This document shows positions 1 through 10,787 of a DNA stretch of 64,000 nt, piece by piece. Numbering within the stretch: the stretch's first letter is position 1; each line of letters opens with the position of its first letter. Location: contig NC_079512.1 in NCBI RefSeq assembly GCF_000801105.2, forward strand, positions 28,971,848-29,035,847. Reading direction: 5' to 3'. A program made the position numbers and the translations under genes. The notes below the pieces were generated by a model that was not told the DNA's origin, made no database searches, and saw nothing but the letters and a program-made list of their open reading frames with translations. The stretch comes from Raphanus sativus (taxonomy: Eukaryota; Streptophyta; Magnoliopsida; Brassicales; Brassicaceae).

Positions 1-165
1 TTCGTGGTTTATCATTATCCCAAGAGCAACCACTGAAGTTTTTCCGTTTCTTGACACTTTTTTTTTTCGTTTGTTTGGATGTCTTTCACCTTCTCTTTAT
101 TTAATCTGTTCTTACATCAAGTTGAATTAGAAGAATTATTGGTTAATGAGGCTCTTTTGACTCAG

Positions 166-1700
166 ATTTGTCGCATTTGACTTCCACCACATCTGTGGAA
201 CTACAAACTTCGACAACTTGGGGGTACTTTATGAAGAGATTGGGGATGAATTTGAAAAGCAAGGGTAAGCAAACAAATTATTATTCTTCAGTTCAGTTAA
301 TATTGCATAGGCAGTCAGTCAGATATCAGATGTTGTTTGTTCGGTTAAAGTTAGGTAGCTGCTAGCTATGTGCAAGAGATTATTGTTTACAGCTGCCACT
401 AATCCAAGCTGAGCAGATATTTCCTTGTAGACGCAGACGGGAACATCCTAGAAGAGCAGAAAGGAGTTATCAGATCTAACTGCATCGACTGTCTTGACCG
501 CACAAATGTTACCCAGGTTTGTTGAACTCTTTTTCATTTCCACCAGCCATCTTGATTGGTCAAGCCTCCTTTTACTAAATAATTACTTGCTTTAAAGCCA
601 TTCAAGCTTTGTAAATGGTCGACAACTTGTATCTAATATGTAAAAGACATTATCACTGAACTGCTTTTGATTGTATTCAACTTTTTCATATGAAAAGAAT
701 TACATGGCCCAGAAGTCTCTGAATCTACAACTTCAAAGGATCGGAGTGCTTGATTCCGCAGAGTGTGTTTCCATGTTTGGAGATGATTACACAAAGTTCA
801 GAACAAGTAAGTGAATGTTCACTTGCAACTTTTTCTAAGCTGTATAATATTTTCTGCAGCTAAAAATCCTTTGGGCTTTTCTGATAGTTTGGGCTGAGCA
901 AGGGGACGAGATTAGCTTGCAATACGCCGGGACATATGCTCTTAAGGGCGACCTCGTCAGGTGAGAAATGTCAGACACCAAATAGTTCTCTTAAGGTTTC
1001 ATATACTAGAAAAGACGTTGTTAATAGTTACATATAACTGGCAGGTACGGGAAACAAACTGTATCTGGAGCAATCAAAGATGGCATCAGTGCTATGTCTA
1101 GATATTATCTGAATAATTTCCAGGATGGTGTGAGGCAGGCAAGTGTCTTTTTTTTAACAAGATTAGATTTCGATGTTTAATGTAAAAGATGAGAGAGAGA
1201 TTTTTTCAATTGGTTGCAGGATGCTTTGGATCTCATAAGTGGTCGCTACACGGTGGGCGCAAACAGCCCTTCACAACTCCAGCCTATTGGAGGATCACAA
1301 CCCTCTGTAATGTTCCTCCTAACCGCACTCAAAACAGTCTGTTAAAAAAAAAGGAAAGACGCTGATCTGATTTCGTTTATGTTTTGTTTGTTGGGTGAGA
1401 ATAAAACAGTTTCTGCCAGTAGCATCAGCGTTGTTGATAGGTGGTGTCACAGTGACATCTTTCACTATTCATCAAGGTAGAGAGAATAGGCTTTTCTAAT
1501 TTTATATTATTGACTATATAGGGGGGTTGGAGTTGTGTGATTTGATATTTTGTATGATATATAATACAACAGCGGGAAGAAACACGCAGCAGTATCTGGC
1601 GTCGGCTTTGTGGGCAGGAGTGACCGCAGGAGTGGTGGCGATGATCAAGGTCAATGGAAGGCACTTGTGTTCAAGGCCTCGTCTTTGCCATCTCATTTGA
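166..1700 (+). CDS. SAC-domain phosphoinositide phosphatase, 3' part (SAC6/7/8 clade)
   Basis: Phosphoinositide phosphatase of the Sac1 type. Plant SAC6-8 proteins remove phosphate from PI4P on ER, Golgi or vesicle membranes (family knowledge). The gene enters from the left and its N-terminal half lies outside the window. Exons read here: 166-264, 417-516, 698-806, 888-960, 1045-1138, 1220-1306, 1410-1476, 1573-1700, in one open frame. The second exon encodes [12 protein letters not shown], the CX5R(T/S) catalytic motif of SAC phosphatases. The last two exons encode two hydrophobic stretches ([15 protein letters not shown] and [13 protein letters not shown]), the usual C-terminal membrane hairpin of the SAC6-8 group, and the end reads [12 protein letters not shown]. 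The intron after 1138 has a GC donor (CAG|GCAAGT). I cannot separate SAC6, SAC7/RHD4 and SAC8 from memory, although the C-terminus looks most like RHD4. Positions 1-165 look intronic. Confidence 0.88.
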
Positions 1701-1905
1701 TTCATCTTTGTATAAGGGATTCTCTGTACCACATTCTTCTTTTTCATATCGTCTGTTTCCATCTTTTTTTTTTTTTTTTTTTGAAAAAAATCTGTTTCCA
1801 TCTTAAACGTCGTACAATGTTCTAACAATAATTAAATAAACAGTTGTCGTTATAAATAAAATATTAAATAAACAGTTCCACTGAATTTTTAATCTAATTC
1901 AATTG

Positions 1906-1953
<48 letters not shown>

Positions 1954-2683
1954 TAGATATAATCAAATCTTATCGTAAGAAGCTAGGTTGTGCAAAATTA
2001 GTAACTCTATATGATCTGTTTGCTACACAAACATTAAACCTTAAAATCTTAATCATGTAAATAAATTATAAACCATAAATTAAAATATAACTACTAAATA
2101 AATACATAAAGTTAATATTTAAAATCATTTACATATATATTTTAAATTAATTAATTTATAAGAGAACTATTAATTATTTTTAATCAGATGAATAATTTAT
2201 AAAATTATTATTTTAAAACTATAAGAAAACTATTAATTTATAAAAATGAATAATCAATTTATCAATTATAAAACAATAATTTAATTATCATATGACGTCC
2301 ACTTTATTTACTACTTTAAGTTACAGTATTCTAAACCAATCACAACTCAATGTCAATAATTGAGATTTCAGGATATTATTTCGCGGTGCGGACAAAAATT
2401 GACGCGTGGGATGTGTATTTGTCATCTGACAGTGTTCTGTTTCTTATCTGTTCTGTCACCCGCCAACGTCTGTCTTTTCGACACAGCAAATAATCCAAAA
2501 TTTTCTTCATTAATCAATCAAAATCACCAATCTTTAATAAATAGTAAATAAATAAATTTAAAGGAAATTGCTCTTCGGCTTCGATTCTCATGAATTCAAA
2601 TATTGGTTTTCCTTCGGGAATCTAACATTTTTCTCAGGAACTTTCCTCAGATCGCAATTAGGTTTCTACAATCAAGAACGGCC
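1701..2683. other. Intergenic spacer between SAC and START genes
   Basis: The 3' UTR of the SAC gene and the promoter and 5' UTR of the START gene. It holds a T-rich run near 1764-1781, the AT microsatellite listed separately, and a very AT-rich stretch at 2030-2300. No ORF worth calling was seen. Confidence 0.7.
1908..1951. repeat. (AT)n microsatellite
   Basis: About 21 uninterrupted AT dinucleotides followed by AGAT units, between two genes. Repeat length is likely polymorphic. Confidence 0.95.
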
Positions 2684-5086
2684 ATGGATGAGATGTTATC
2701 CGATCTAATGTATTTCGTGAAGAACCCCTCTTTTACAGAGACATTCGTCGACATCGTGCTCTGCGCAGTACCGATTTGGCTCGCCGTAACGATCGGTCTT
2801 TTGATCGGATGGTCTTGGCGTCCGAGATGGACCGGGCTGATCTACCTAGGGTTGCGTTCTAAGCTTCGGTTTCTGTGGACTGCTGCGCCGCCTGGGTTCG
2901 GCGCGCGGCGGCTTTGGCTCGCTTTCACAGCTCTCTCGGCTTTCTCCGTTTGCCGCAGCTTATGGTCCACGAGAGCCAACAAATCGACGAATGGTTCGCC
3001 TTCGTCGCAGCAGGCTAATGTAGAGGAGAGTCTTCAAAGTGATGAAGTTTCCAGGTACAGTTTATTACAGAACATGTGTTGTTTCTCTGTTTTTGTTTTT
3101 TTTCTGTTTCCAGGTACAGTTTATCACAGAACATGTGTTGTGGGTTTTAGTGAATTGGTAGAGATATATAGGCTATAGTTAATGTGCTACTTCCAAAGGA
3201 AAGAGGTATCTTGTATGCATATCCATCTTTTTTTTTTCCCTCTTACAGTCTGAGATTCTCTCTGTTTCTGTTAATCAGAGTTATGTGTTCAAAAACGGAA
3301 CGTTTGCTTTTAATGTCAGCTTCGTAAAGTTATATAGTATGGTATATTGATTGAATTTGTATTTAGTGTAGCAGCCTTGATACTAATGGCATTAATTATT
3401 TTTGCAGGGCTAGCGATGATAACACAACGGTGAGAGAGGAGGAGATTGTGACGGAGAATGATCTAGAGCATTTGCTGCAGCTGCTTGAAGTCGGAAATGC
3501 GACCAGGGAATGGCAATCCATGATGGACAAGACTACTCCCAATATGAGTTACCAGGCTTGGCGTCATGAGCCTGAGGTAATCAACAACTTCAACTCTTGA
3601 TTTGTTATCCGTTTCCTGTATCATGTAACTCAAGGAACAAGGCAAGTTATTGAGTAGTAGGCTCTAGACGCTTTTGTTGAAAAAAAAATTATATAACTAA
3701 GAGACCTGCTTTTAGATTATTGGTTTCTTGGGGTCGAAGGACCAGATAGTTTTCTTCTTGTTAAATTATGGGATGACCATAGAAGATATATTTGAATGAT
3801 ATTCATATTGTGGTTCTGGTAGTGTTCATCCTACTTCCTTGTTTCGCGCTGTTTCCTTCTTCTTTTTTGGCTACGATGTGATGCAATACTTCTTCTGCTA
3901 CTTCGCGTGGCATTTTAAAACATTTGACCCGACACTGTTCTTTTTTTATATGTATAACCGGAAATTTCTTAAATACTAGCTGAAAGATATAATATAAAGC
4001 AGTGTTTTTTAGCCTGAAAGGTTGTGATTGTTTGTCAGACAGGTCCTGTTGTTTATCGCAGTCGAACCATATTTGAGGATGCAAGTCCAGATATTGTTAG
4101 GGATTTCTTCTGGGACGATGAGTTTCGACCTAAATGGGATTTCATGCTTGCCACCTTCAAAACTTTGGAGGAGGATACTCAGACAGGAACGATGATTGTT
4201 CACTGGAGAAAAAAGGTCTCTGCAGTTAAATGATGATACTTATTCTTCTTAACAAATCCAAGCCATTGTTTGTTGCCTTTACTAATTTGTTTTGCATTCA
4301 GTTTCCCTTTTTCTGCAGTGACCGAGAGTATATCATTGGCCGGAGAATATGGGAGTCCGGAAACAAGTATTATTGTGTGACAAAGGTATAATTTCATGCT
4401 TCATTAAACCATTATCTTTCAGTTTTGTCTAACATTGATCAAATAGAAGACAAATCCAACTCATGTTCCGCCTAAATTTCTCACACCATTGATATTGTTA
4501 GGGAGTTCCTTATCCAGCTCTGCCAAAGCGTGATAAACCGAGGCGCGTTGAGCTTTATTTCTCAAGTTGGGTTATCAGAGCAGGTAAGCCTTTTGAAATG
4601 CAAGTCCTTGATTAGTTTTAAAGCTCGCATGTAATTTGAATGTTTAAGCAAACTACAAAACAAAATGCAGTTGAATCCAGAAAAGGAGATGGACAGCCAT
4701 CGGCTTGTGAAGTATCTCTAGTCCACTACGAAGACATGGGCATCCCAAAAGACGTAGCAAAGTTAGGCGTCCGTCATGGCATGTGGGGAGCAGTCAAGAA
4801 GCTAAACTCCGGTTTACGAGCCTACCAAACCGCCAGAAAATCAGACTCGAGTCTATCCCGGATCGCTCAAATGGCAAGGATCACCACAGTACTGAACATG
4901 GATTCTAGAGGAGACGATGACAGAAGCAGAGCAATGGGCAGCTACGCAAGGAGACAACGGGACCATTTGAGAATGGACTGGAAATGGGTCGTTGTAGGAG
5001 GTGTTGCCTTGGCTTGTGGCCTTCACACTGGTGTCATTGGTAAGGCTTTACTGGCTGGAGCTGGTCAGAGACTTGCTCGTAGGTGA
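2684..5086 (+). CDS. START-domain lipid-binding membrane protein (At4g14500-like)
   Basis: Polyketide cyclase / START lipid-transfer superfamily protein; family members bind lipid in a helix-grip pocket, and the ligand here is unknown. Six exons: 2684-3054, 3408-3576, 4039-4215, 4302-4385, 4502-4583, 4671-5086. They sum to 1299 nt, giving 432 aa in one frame. The ATG at 2684 (MDEMLSDLMYF) is preferred over an upstream in-frame ATG at 2603, because the family normally begins at this position with a short segment before the first membrane span. An N-terminal hydrophobic segment (about residues 21-45) is followed by a Ser/Gln-rich linker. The START core runs about residues 140-330, with YRSRTIFEDASPDIVRDFFW and PKRDKPRRVELYFSSW. 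A second hydrophobic segment lies near the C-terminus (VVVGGVALACGLHTGVI). Exon 1's donor lies in a 36-bp tandem duplication (see findings). The neighbouring CRM gene converges on it from the right. Confidence 0.9.
3047..3141 (+). repeat. Direct duplication of a splice-donor segment
   Basis: Positions 3047-3082 recur at 3106-3141 (36 bp, one mismatch, offset 59 bp). Each copy carries TTTCCAG|GTACAG, the exon 1 donor of the START gene. Using the second donor would lengthen exon 1 by 59 nt and shift the frame, so the first copy must be the productive one. Confidence 0.9.
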
Positions 5087-5478
5087 AAAACCTTAATCGT
5101 ATTCTTATTATCTTCCATTGACAGAAGAAGAGAAATGTTTACATATAAAGCTAAAGCAGATGTTTTTTTTCTTGCAACTCCGATACGAAGAGCATGTGGT
5201 TTTGATGGTGAACCATGTATAGTAGTAGCATTAAGCTGCGGAGTCTAAATTGTTTGGATGAGACCTATCTTGTTACATTGGAGACTTGAGATATCTATGT
5301 ATCTTATAAATGATATAAATCTACAAAGCTCCTAAAAGCTTACAGTCTTTGCATGTGATACACTTTTAGTATATCTCTAATTGCATTGACCAAAAGAAAG
5401 TACACAGGAGACAATGTCAAAAGTTCTATCCTTCATCAACTCACAACACTGTGCATACTAGCTCGTGGTCAGTACCTC
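5087..5478. other. Convergent 3' UTR spacer (START gene / CRM gene)
   Basis: About 390 bp separate the stop codons of the START gene (+) and the CRM gene (-). The stretch is AT-rich, carries no ORF of note and presumably holds both 3' UTRs and poly(A) sites. Confidence 0.7.
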
Positions 5479-8400
5479 TTATGGTTGCAGATGACGTTCC
5501 TCGTTATGAAGATTTCCAGAGGTTGCTTCTGGTGCTGTGGAGGATGCAGAATCATCATCATCATCATCAAGCTCAGTTTCTAATTCATCTGAATCCCAGT
5601 CTTCATCATCTGAATCAAATTCAACATCAGATAGTGAACCCTTGGCCTGGATCCCAGCTTCTTCACCATCCTCTTCGTATGTATCTAAATAGATGTCATC
5701 TCCTTCTCCCTACAAGAGCACCACAGAGCGTGAGACCTCAAACACCAAATAGTCATAATGGTGAAACTCAAATAACCACCCATACATCTGTCTCTTCGGT
5801 CTCCTCATCGCTAGAAGAATATGCCATGTCAAGCTTGTTGTATAACACTTGATCTCCCTTGTCTTTTACAAGTTCCACTTGTTCCTGCCAGAATGGATTC
5901 AAGGTCTCATGTTAGTTACATTGCACAACCAAAAAAAAATCGTTTTCGTTGAATACAGCAAATATAGATCCATACGATTTCAGCTCTCAACTGCTCTGTT
6001 CTCGCCTGTACCACCGCAATATGTTTTATAATACCCTGTTTGGATGATAAGAAACAAAACTAAGTGTTACCCATCGTTTGATTAGATTCAACTATAATGA
6101 CAAATGTTTTGCATCACGAACCTGCCGTCTTTGGAGCTCAACAGAACGCGCCAAAGCTTTCCTCTTTGTCAAGAGGTTCTTAGGCCTTAACTCGGAAGGA
6201 CGCTTATAGTCTTTTCCTCTATACACGATAATGGCATAGCCTTTGGAAATCTTGTCAACAGAAACCAGGATTCCTCCACTCTCGGCTTCAAGGGCCAATG
6301 CCACTTTCTGCGCACCCTCAAAACTTTTAGCCTTCACAAGAATTTTGACTAGCTCCCTGTATTTCCAGTGCAAGTGCATGTTCTCCACAGTACCATCAAA
6401 CACCCCTCTTCGACCTGAAAGCAATCAATCCAAGTAAGTAAGAAAGCTTTGAAAACATGCTTTGATTACATCAGCCTATAGATTGATACAATAAATTTTA
6501 CCAAGCAGTAAGAAGGCTTTCATCCTCAATCCGAGCTTCTGGAACATAAATCTCTCTTCCTCAGTTATGCCCTCAGTGTCTGTTCTGTGCTCTGATGGCT
6601 TCAGAGATTCCTCTACCTTAGCTAATGCACGTTCAGCTTTCAGCAACCTTTTCTCAGCCTAGAAGGAGTTATTTGATACGTAACAATCCGGTTAGTTCAC
6701 GAAGCAAATCTTTTAAAGACAAAATGTGAAATAAAACTTGACAGGTAGGAAATGAAGGCTCAAGGCAGGAACTCACAAAAGCAAGTTTCCTTTCCAACTT
6801 TCTGACAAGATTCGCAGACCTCAGTTTCTCAGCCTCTTGTTTCACTTCCTCCACGTGATCATCGTCATCCAGATTCCTTCCCCACTTACTAGCTGCATCA
6901 AGAGTTTCTCCAAGAGTGCCGGTAGAAACAAGGTTTTGATTAGCTTTAACACGTGGGACAACCAGACCCGATGACGCTCTTAGACGTGCCTGTTCCTCTT
7001 CGTCTTGGAATGTCCTTGCGAGTCTCTCCTTCTCCACCAATGCTTCAGCTACTTGTGGTGACAGAAAACTCTTCCCTCTGTAGAAAACCAAGAAGTCTTT
7101 GTTCCTAGAGAGCAGCATACCTCCCGTCAATCTCTGCAGTCACTTGCCAAGATTACGATATCAAGAATTCATCATTTTTCTAATGACATCTATATATGCA
7201 TTATTACCTTGATGTCCTCAGCCATTCTCTCACTGGTAGTCAGTTGTACACCACGTTTAAGGGCAACCTTAGCAATCAAACTCTCCTCCCATAGCTTAAC
7301 CATGGCTGTTGCCAACCCTTGCATCTGTCTACTTCGACCTATAGATCCAAACAAAATTTCACTCTTCAAAGACTTTGCCAGGCTCTACAAAAAAAAAGTC
7401 ACAACGGAAAATCCAATACCTAAAGCAAAGTGTGGAGGAAGAACTTTGCCAAGTCTCCTTAGAGAGGTTGCCTCCTTTTGTCCCAGAGTTGATCTCACTC
7501 CATAAGGAACAACCCTGAAAGGAGGTTCGTAACCAGGTACTATCCCTGGAAGCAAATCAGCATCAACAGGTAATGGATAACCTCCCTGCCAGTCCGTGTA
7601 TCGAGGACCAAGACCTTCTAACAATTCATTTATTTCATCTTCATATTCGACTTCTTGATGAGATGTCCTGTCTTCATTTCCCACGTTTGTTGTCTCCTTC
7701 TCTAGCTGAGGATGATGCACTTGCTCAATACTATGATCCACTCTACCTGTAGGTAAGGAAGAGGTTGATGTCTGTGCTCTTCGGTATATTTGCTTGCTCA
7801 TTGGCACCGACGCATCCCTCCTGTAAGTGTCGTTTTTGTATTTGTACAAGGCGATGGAAGTCCCTGACCTCCAAATCACCAAACCACCAGTTTTTCGCTG
7901 TCACAGTGAAGAATAAAATACAATCAAGACTTTTTTGTAAACACATCTAAAGAGTATTAATGCAAACTAAATATACCTCCAGAAGTTCATGCATCCGTCT
8001 CATGTTGAGCGCATTTGTACCTTCGATCTTGAGTCTAACAATCTCTGAGCCCTTCCACTTCTCCTGAATCGCATCAACCACAGCCTGAGTGACACCTGCA
8101 CCTTTAACTCTCATCTTGCTCTTCGTCCTAAACATCACATTCCTCAACCGGTTCAGCTCTGCTTGCGGAAGAGTCATCTCCGCAAGCGAGTATCTACTCT
8201 CCTTCTTAGCTGTCCACACTCCATTAACTAGCTCCTCCTCATTCTCCTTCTCCTTAGAACTTGCTTTTTCCCAAGGGAACTTAACTTCTCCATCACCTCC
8301 GTAAACACCAAACGGTGATGACTCCTCCGTGTATCCACCACCTCTCCTATTATTCCTCGGATTCTCTTCTTCCTCCACAAACCTCCTCTCTTGTTCAATC

Positions 8401-8768
8401 TCTTCATCTTCGTCAACAAATCCGAACTTTTTCAATTTCTCCACAATCCTCTCCATTGTACTACTACTACCACCACCATTCTCAACACTCGTTACCCCTG
8501 AATCTAAAAATCTCTCTCCTTTCCGATGATTCAGCACTAACTTCGAAGGTTTAAAATGATTCTGCTTCTGGGTTCTGTTCCAACTCTCATCCCTACCCCT
8601 ACCACTACATAGTTTAACCAAACCGAATCTCCTCGTCGATGAAGCTACATGAATTGATGAACTGTACCTTAAGAATCGGAGGGAAGTGGTTCCATGGAGC
8701 TTGCAGAAGGAGCTTCCCAACGAATCGAATGTTGCTGGATAAAAATGGCGACTTGAATTCATCGCCAT
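5479..8768 (-). CDS. CFM3: Chloroplast CRM-domain group II intron splicing factor, CFM3-type
   Basis: RNA-binding protein with three CRM domains. CFM3 proteins act in chloroplasts with CAF1/CAF2-type partners in splicing of group II introns (family knowledge). Exons on the minus strand: 8768-7977, 7897-7420, 7338-7208, 7133-6777, 6658-6502, 6414-6122, 6005-5976, 5884-5786, 5709-5479. All phases agree and give 855 aa, a normal CFM3 length. The N-terminus is rich in Ser, Arg and Phe with few acidic residues, as in a transit peptide. CRM1: [19 protein letters not shown] to [15 protein letters not shown]2: [12 protein letters not shown] to [23 protein letters not shown]3: [20 protein letters not shown] to [14 protein letters not shown]. 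The C-terminus is strongly acidic (seven Asp in a row followed by Ser). Exon 7 is only 30 nt. The gene order matches Arabidopsis At4g14510 (CFM3B) beside At4g14500; A/B assignment rests on that order only. Confidence 0.9.
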
Positions 8769-9199
8769 TTCTGACTTTCAATTGGGGGGGGGGGGGTACT
8801 CGCAGAAATACAGAATATTTCAGAAAAGTTTCAACTTTTGATCAAAAGTTTTCAGCTTTTTTTCTTTTGGGTTCTTCTTCCGGTGGATGGATTAGTTCGG
8901 CTACGAGACGAAGCTCGAACTCGATGTTATTATCCATGGCGGGGAAAGGAAGATGGTTATAGATATTTAGAGGCTTTGTTTGGATACGTGGTCTTTCGTA
9001 ACCAGGCCAGGTACAACACTTTTTTAAAAACACGGTCCATTTAAATAAATACTAAGAGCATTTCTAACATATAGCTATTTTGTCTGCAAATGCTATAATA
9101 AAAAAAAAATCAGTTCAATCCATTTTTAATTTATTTTCTAAAATAGAAATTACTATATTGTAAAGTCTAAATTTGCTATGTATTTCTGTGTCTCATCTA
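8769..9199. other. Promoter side of the CRM gene
   Basis: Upstream region of the minus-strand CRM gene. It contains a run of 13 G at 8784-8796, 16 bp above the start codon, so C13 on the sense strand in the likely 5' UTR. At 9050-9075 the TAAGAGCATTTCTAACA motif resembles the end of a Brassicaceae MITE family. No separate gene was seen. Confidence 0.6.
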
Positions 9200-10323
9200 T
9201 CTATTATATTAAAAAAAGTCATGACTTATATTATGTGTAATATTTAAAGTGGATCATTTTCTAAAAAAATATTAATTAAATATATCTATCATTTAATTTT
9301 ACATTATATCAATATAACTACTTTAATCATGATATCTTTTTATATCATTTCATTTTAAATATATATATATATATGAATTCCAACAATTTTTTTGAATTTT
9401 TTTTACAAGATCTTAATAATTAAAATTTGATGTAAAACTTCATCTAATTTCGAAATGTTATACATTAATATATAATCATCTATCATTTATAAAACGAAAA
9501 ATAATAATCATAGTCTTTCAGATTAAATTATTATATATTGAACTAAATATGATAAAATATATTAAATTGATATATTAATATTTTTATTTTTATAAATATA
9601 AATACTTATCTTAAAATAATATAGCATGTTAGTAAAATGATTATCACATAATAAATTATATAATATATATCTACAAATTAACATATCTTAAATTTACATA
9701 TAACAATATATTATCTAAAATAAATAAACATAGAAATTGCTAAAAAGATAATCCAGACTTTAAAGTAGAAGTAAAAATTTAACATAAACTAAATACAAAT
9801 TAATTTTTAAATATTTTGTTTCATGTATATTTTGAATCCTTTAATAATAATAGATATGTGACGGTTTGAAATAATTCATTAATTACCACATGTAAATTAT
9901 AAAATAATTATATTTAAAATAATTATATAAATATTTAAATATATAATTAACGTAATATATATCACTAATGATGTAAAATAAATATCTATAAATATATATA
10001 AATGAAAAATCTATCTAAAAATGTACAGTTTTATATTTTTATTATTTCCAAATATTTTTATATGTAAATATACAATATAAGAGAAACAAGCATACAATAT
10101 AAGAAATAAAAATACTACATTAAACATCTATCATAATATTATCATTTGATATAAAAGCAAAAAAAATTAAAAAAACAAATATACGATATAAAAAGTTAAG
10201 AATAAGTAAATAAAAATTAAAAAAAATTAAAAACTAAATCACAATATAAGAAATAGAAATATTATACTAAACATCTATCTTAATATTTGGATAAATATAC
10301 AATATGAGAAACCTAAACAACAA

Positions 10324-10787
10324 TGGGGAATTTTCAAAAATACCATTTTCAAGGTACCATTATTCATCTTTACCACCACTAAACACATATTTTCAAAAAT
10401 ACCTTATTTATTAAAATGGTGAAGACTCTTATATCTTTGTTTTTATATGTTTTTCAAAATTCTAATCCCAAATTCTAAATCCTAAACCTCTAATTCTAAA
10501 CCCTAAACCCAAAATCTTCAACTCTAAACCCTAAACCCTAAACTATATACCCTAAATTCAATATCCTAAACCCTAAAGTCTAAACTATAAACCCTAAATC
10601 CTCAACTCTAAACCCTAAATCCTCAACTCTAAACCCTAAACTATATACCTTAAACTCTAAAACATCAAATCTAAACCCTAAATCCTAAACCTTCAAATCT
10701 AAACCCTTCATTAAAAGTAGTGGTAAAAGTGGTTAGTGTAAACATGAAAAGTGGTACTATGAAAATGATACTTTTGGCAATTTCCCA
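10324..10787. mobile_element. Foldback (TIR) element carrying telomere-like repeats
   Basis: The left end TGGGGAATTTTCAAAAATAC and the reverse complement of the right end (TGGGAAATTGCCAAAAGTAT) start an imperfect terminal inverted repeat of about 55 bp. It continues through CATTTTC, GTACCA, TTTACC and ACCACT on both sides. Between the TIRs, 10465-10710 is almost entirely degenerate CCCTAAA/CCTAAAT units (plant telomere motif). No convincing target duplication was found. Inserted inside the AT-rich array. Confidence 0.65.
10465..10710 (+). repeat. Interstitial telomere-like repeats (CCCTAAA variants)
   Basis: About 250 bp of degenerate AAACCCTAAA, AATCCTCAACTCTAAACC and related units, the C-rich plant telomere motif with many substitutions. 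They lie between inverted repeats, so they were probably carried in by the element rather than left by a chromosome end. Confidence 0.85.

Noticed and set aside
5386..5852. Plus-strand frames rich in His opposite the CRM gene end
   Set aside because: The His run is the antisense of the acidic Asp run at the end of the CRM protein.
10441..10720. Former chromosome end or fusion point, based on CCCTAAA repeats
   Set aside because: The repeats are degenerate, only about 250 bp long and sit between transposon-like inverted ends, so transposition explains them better.
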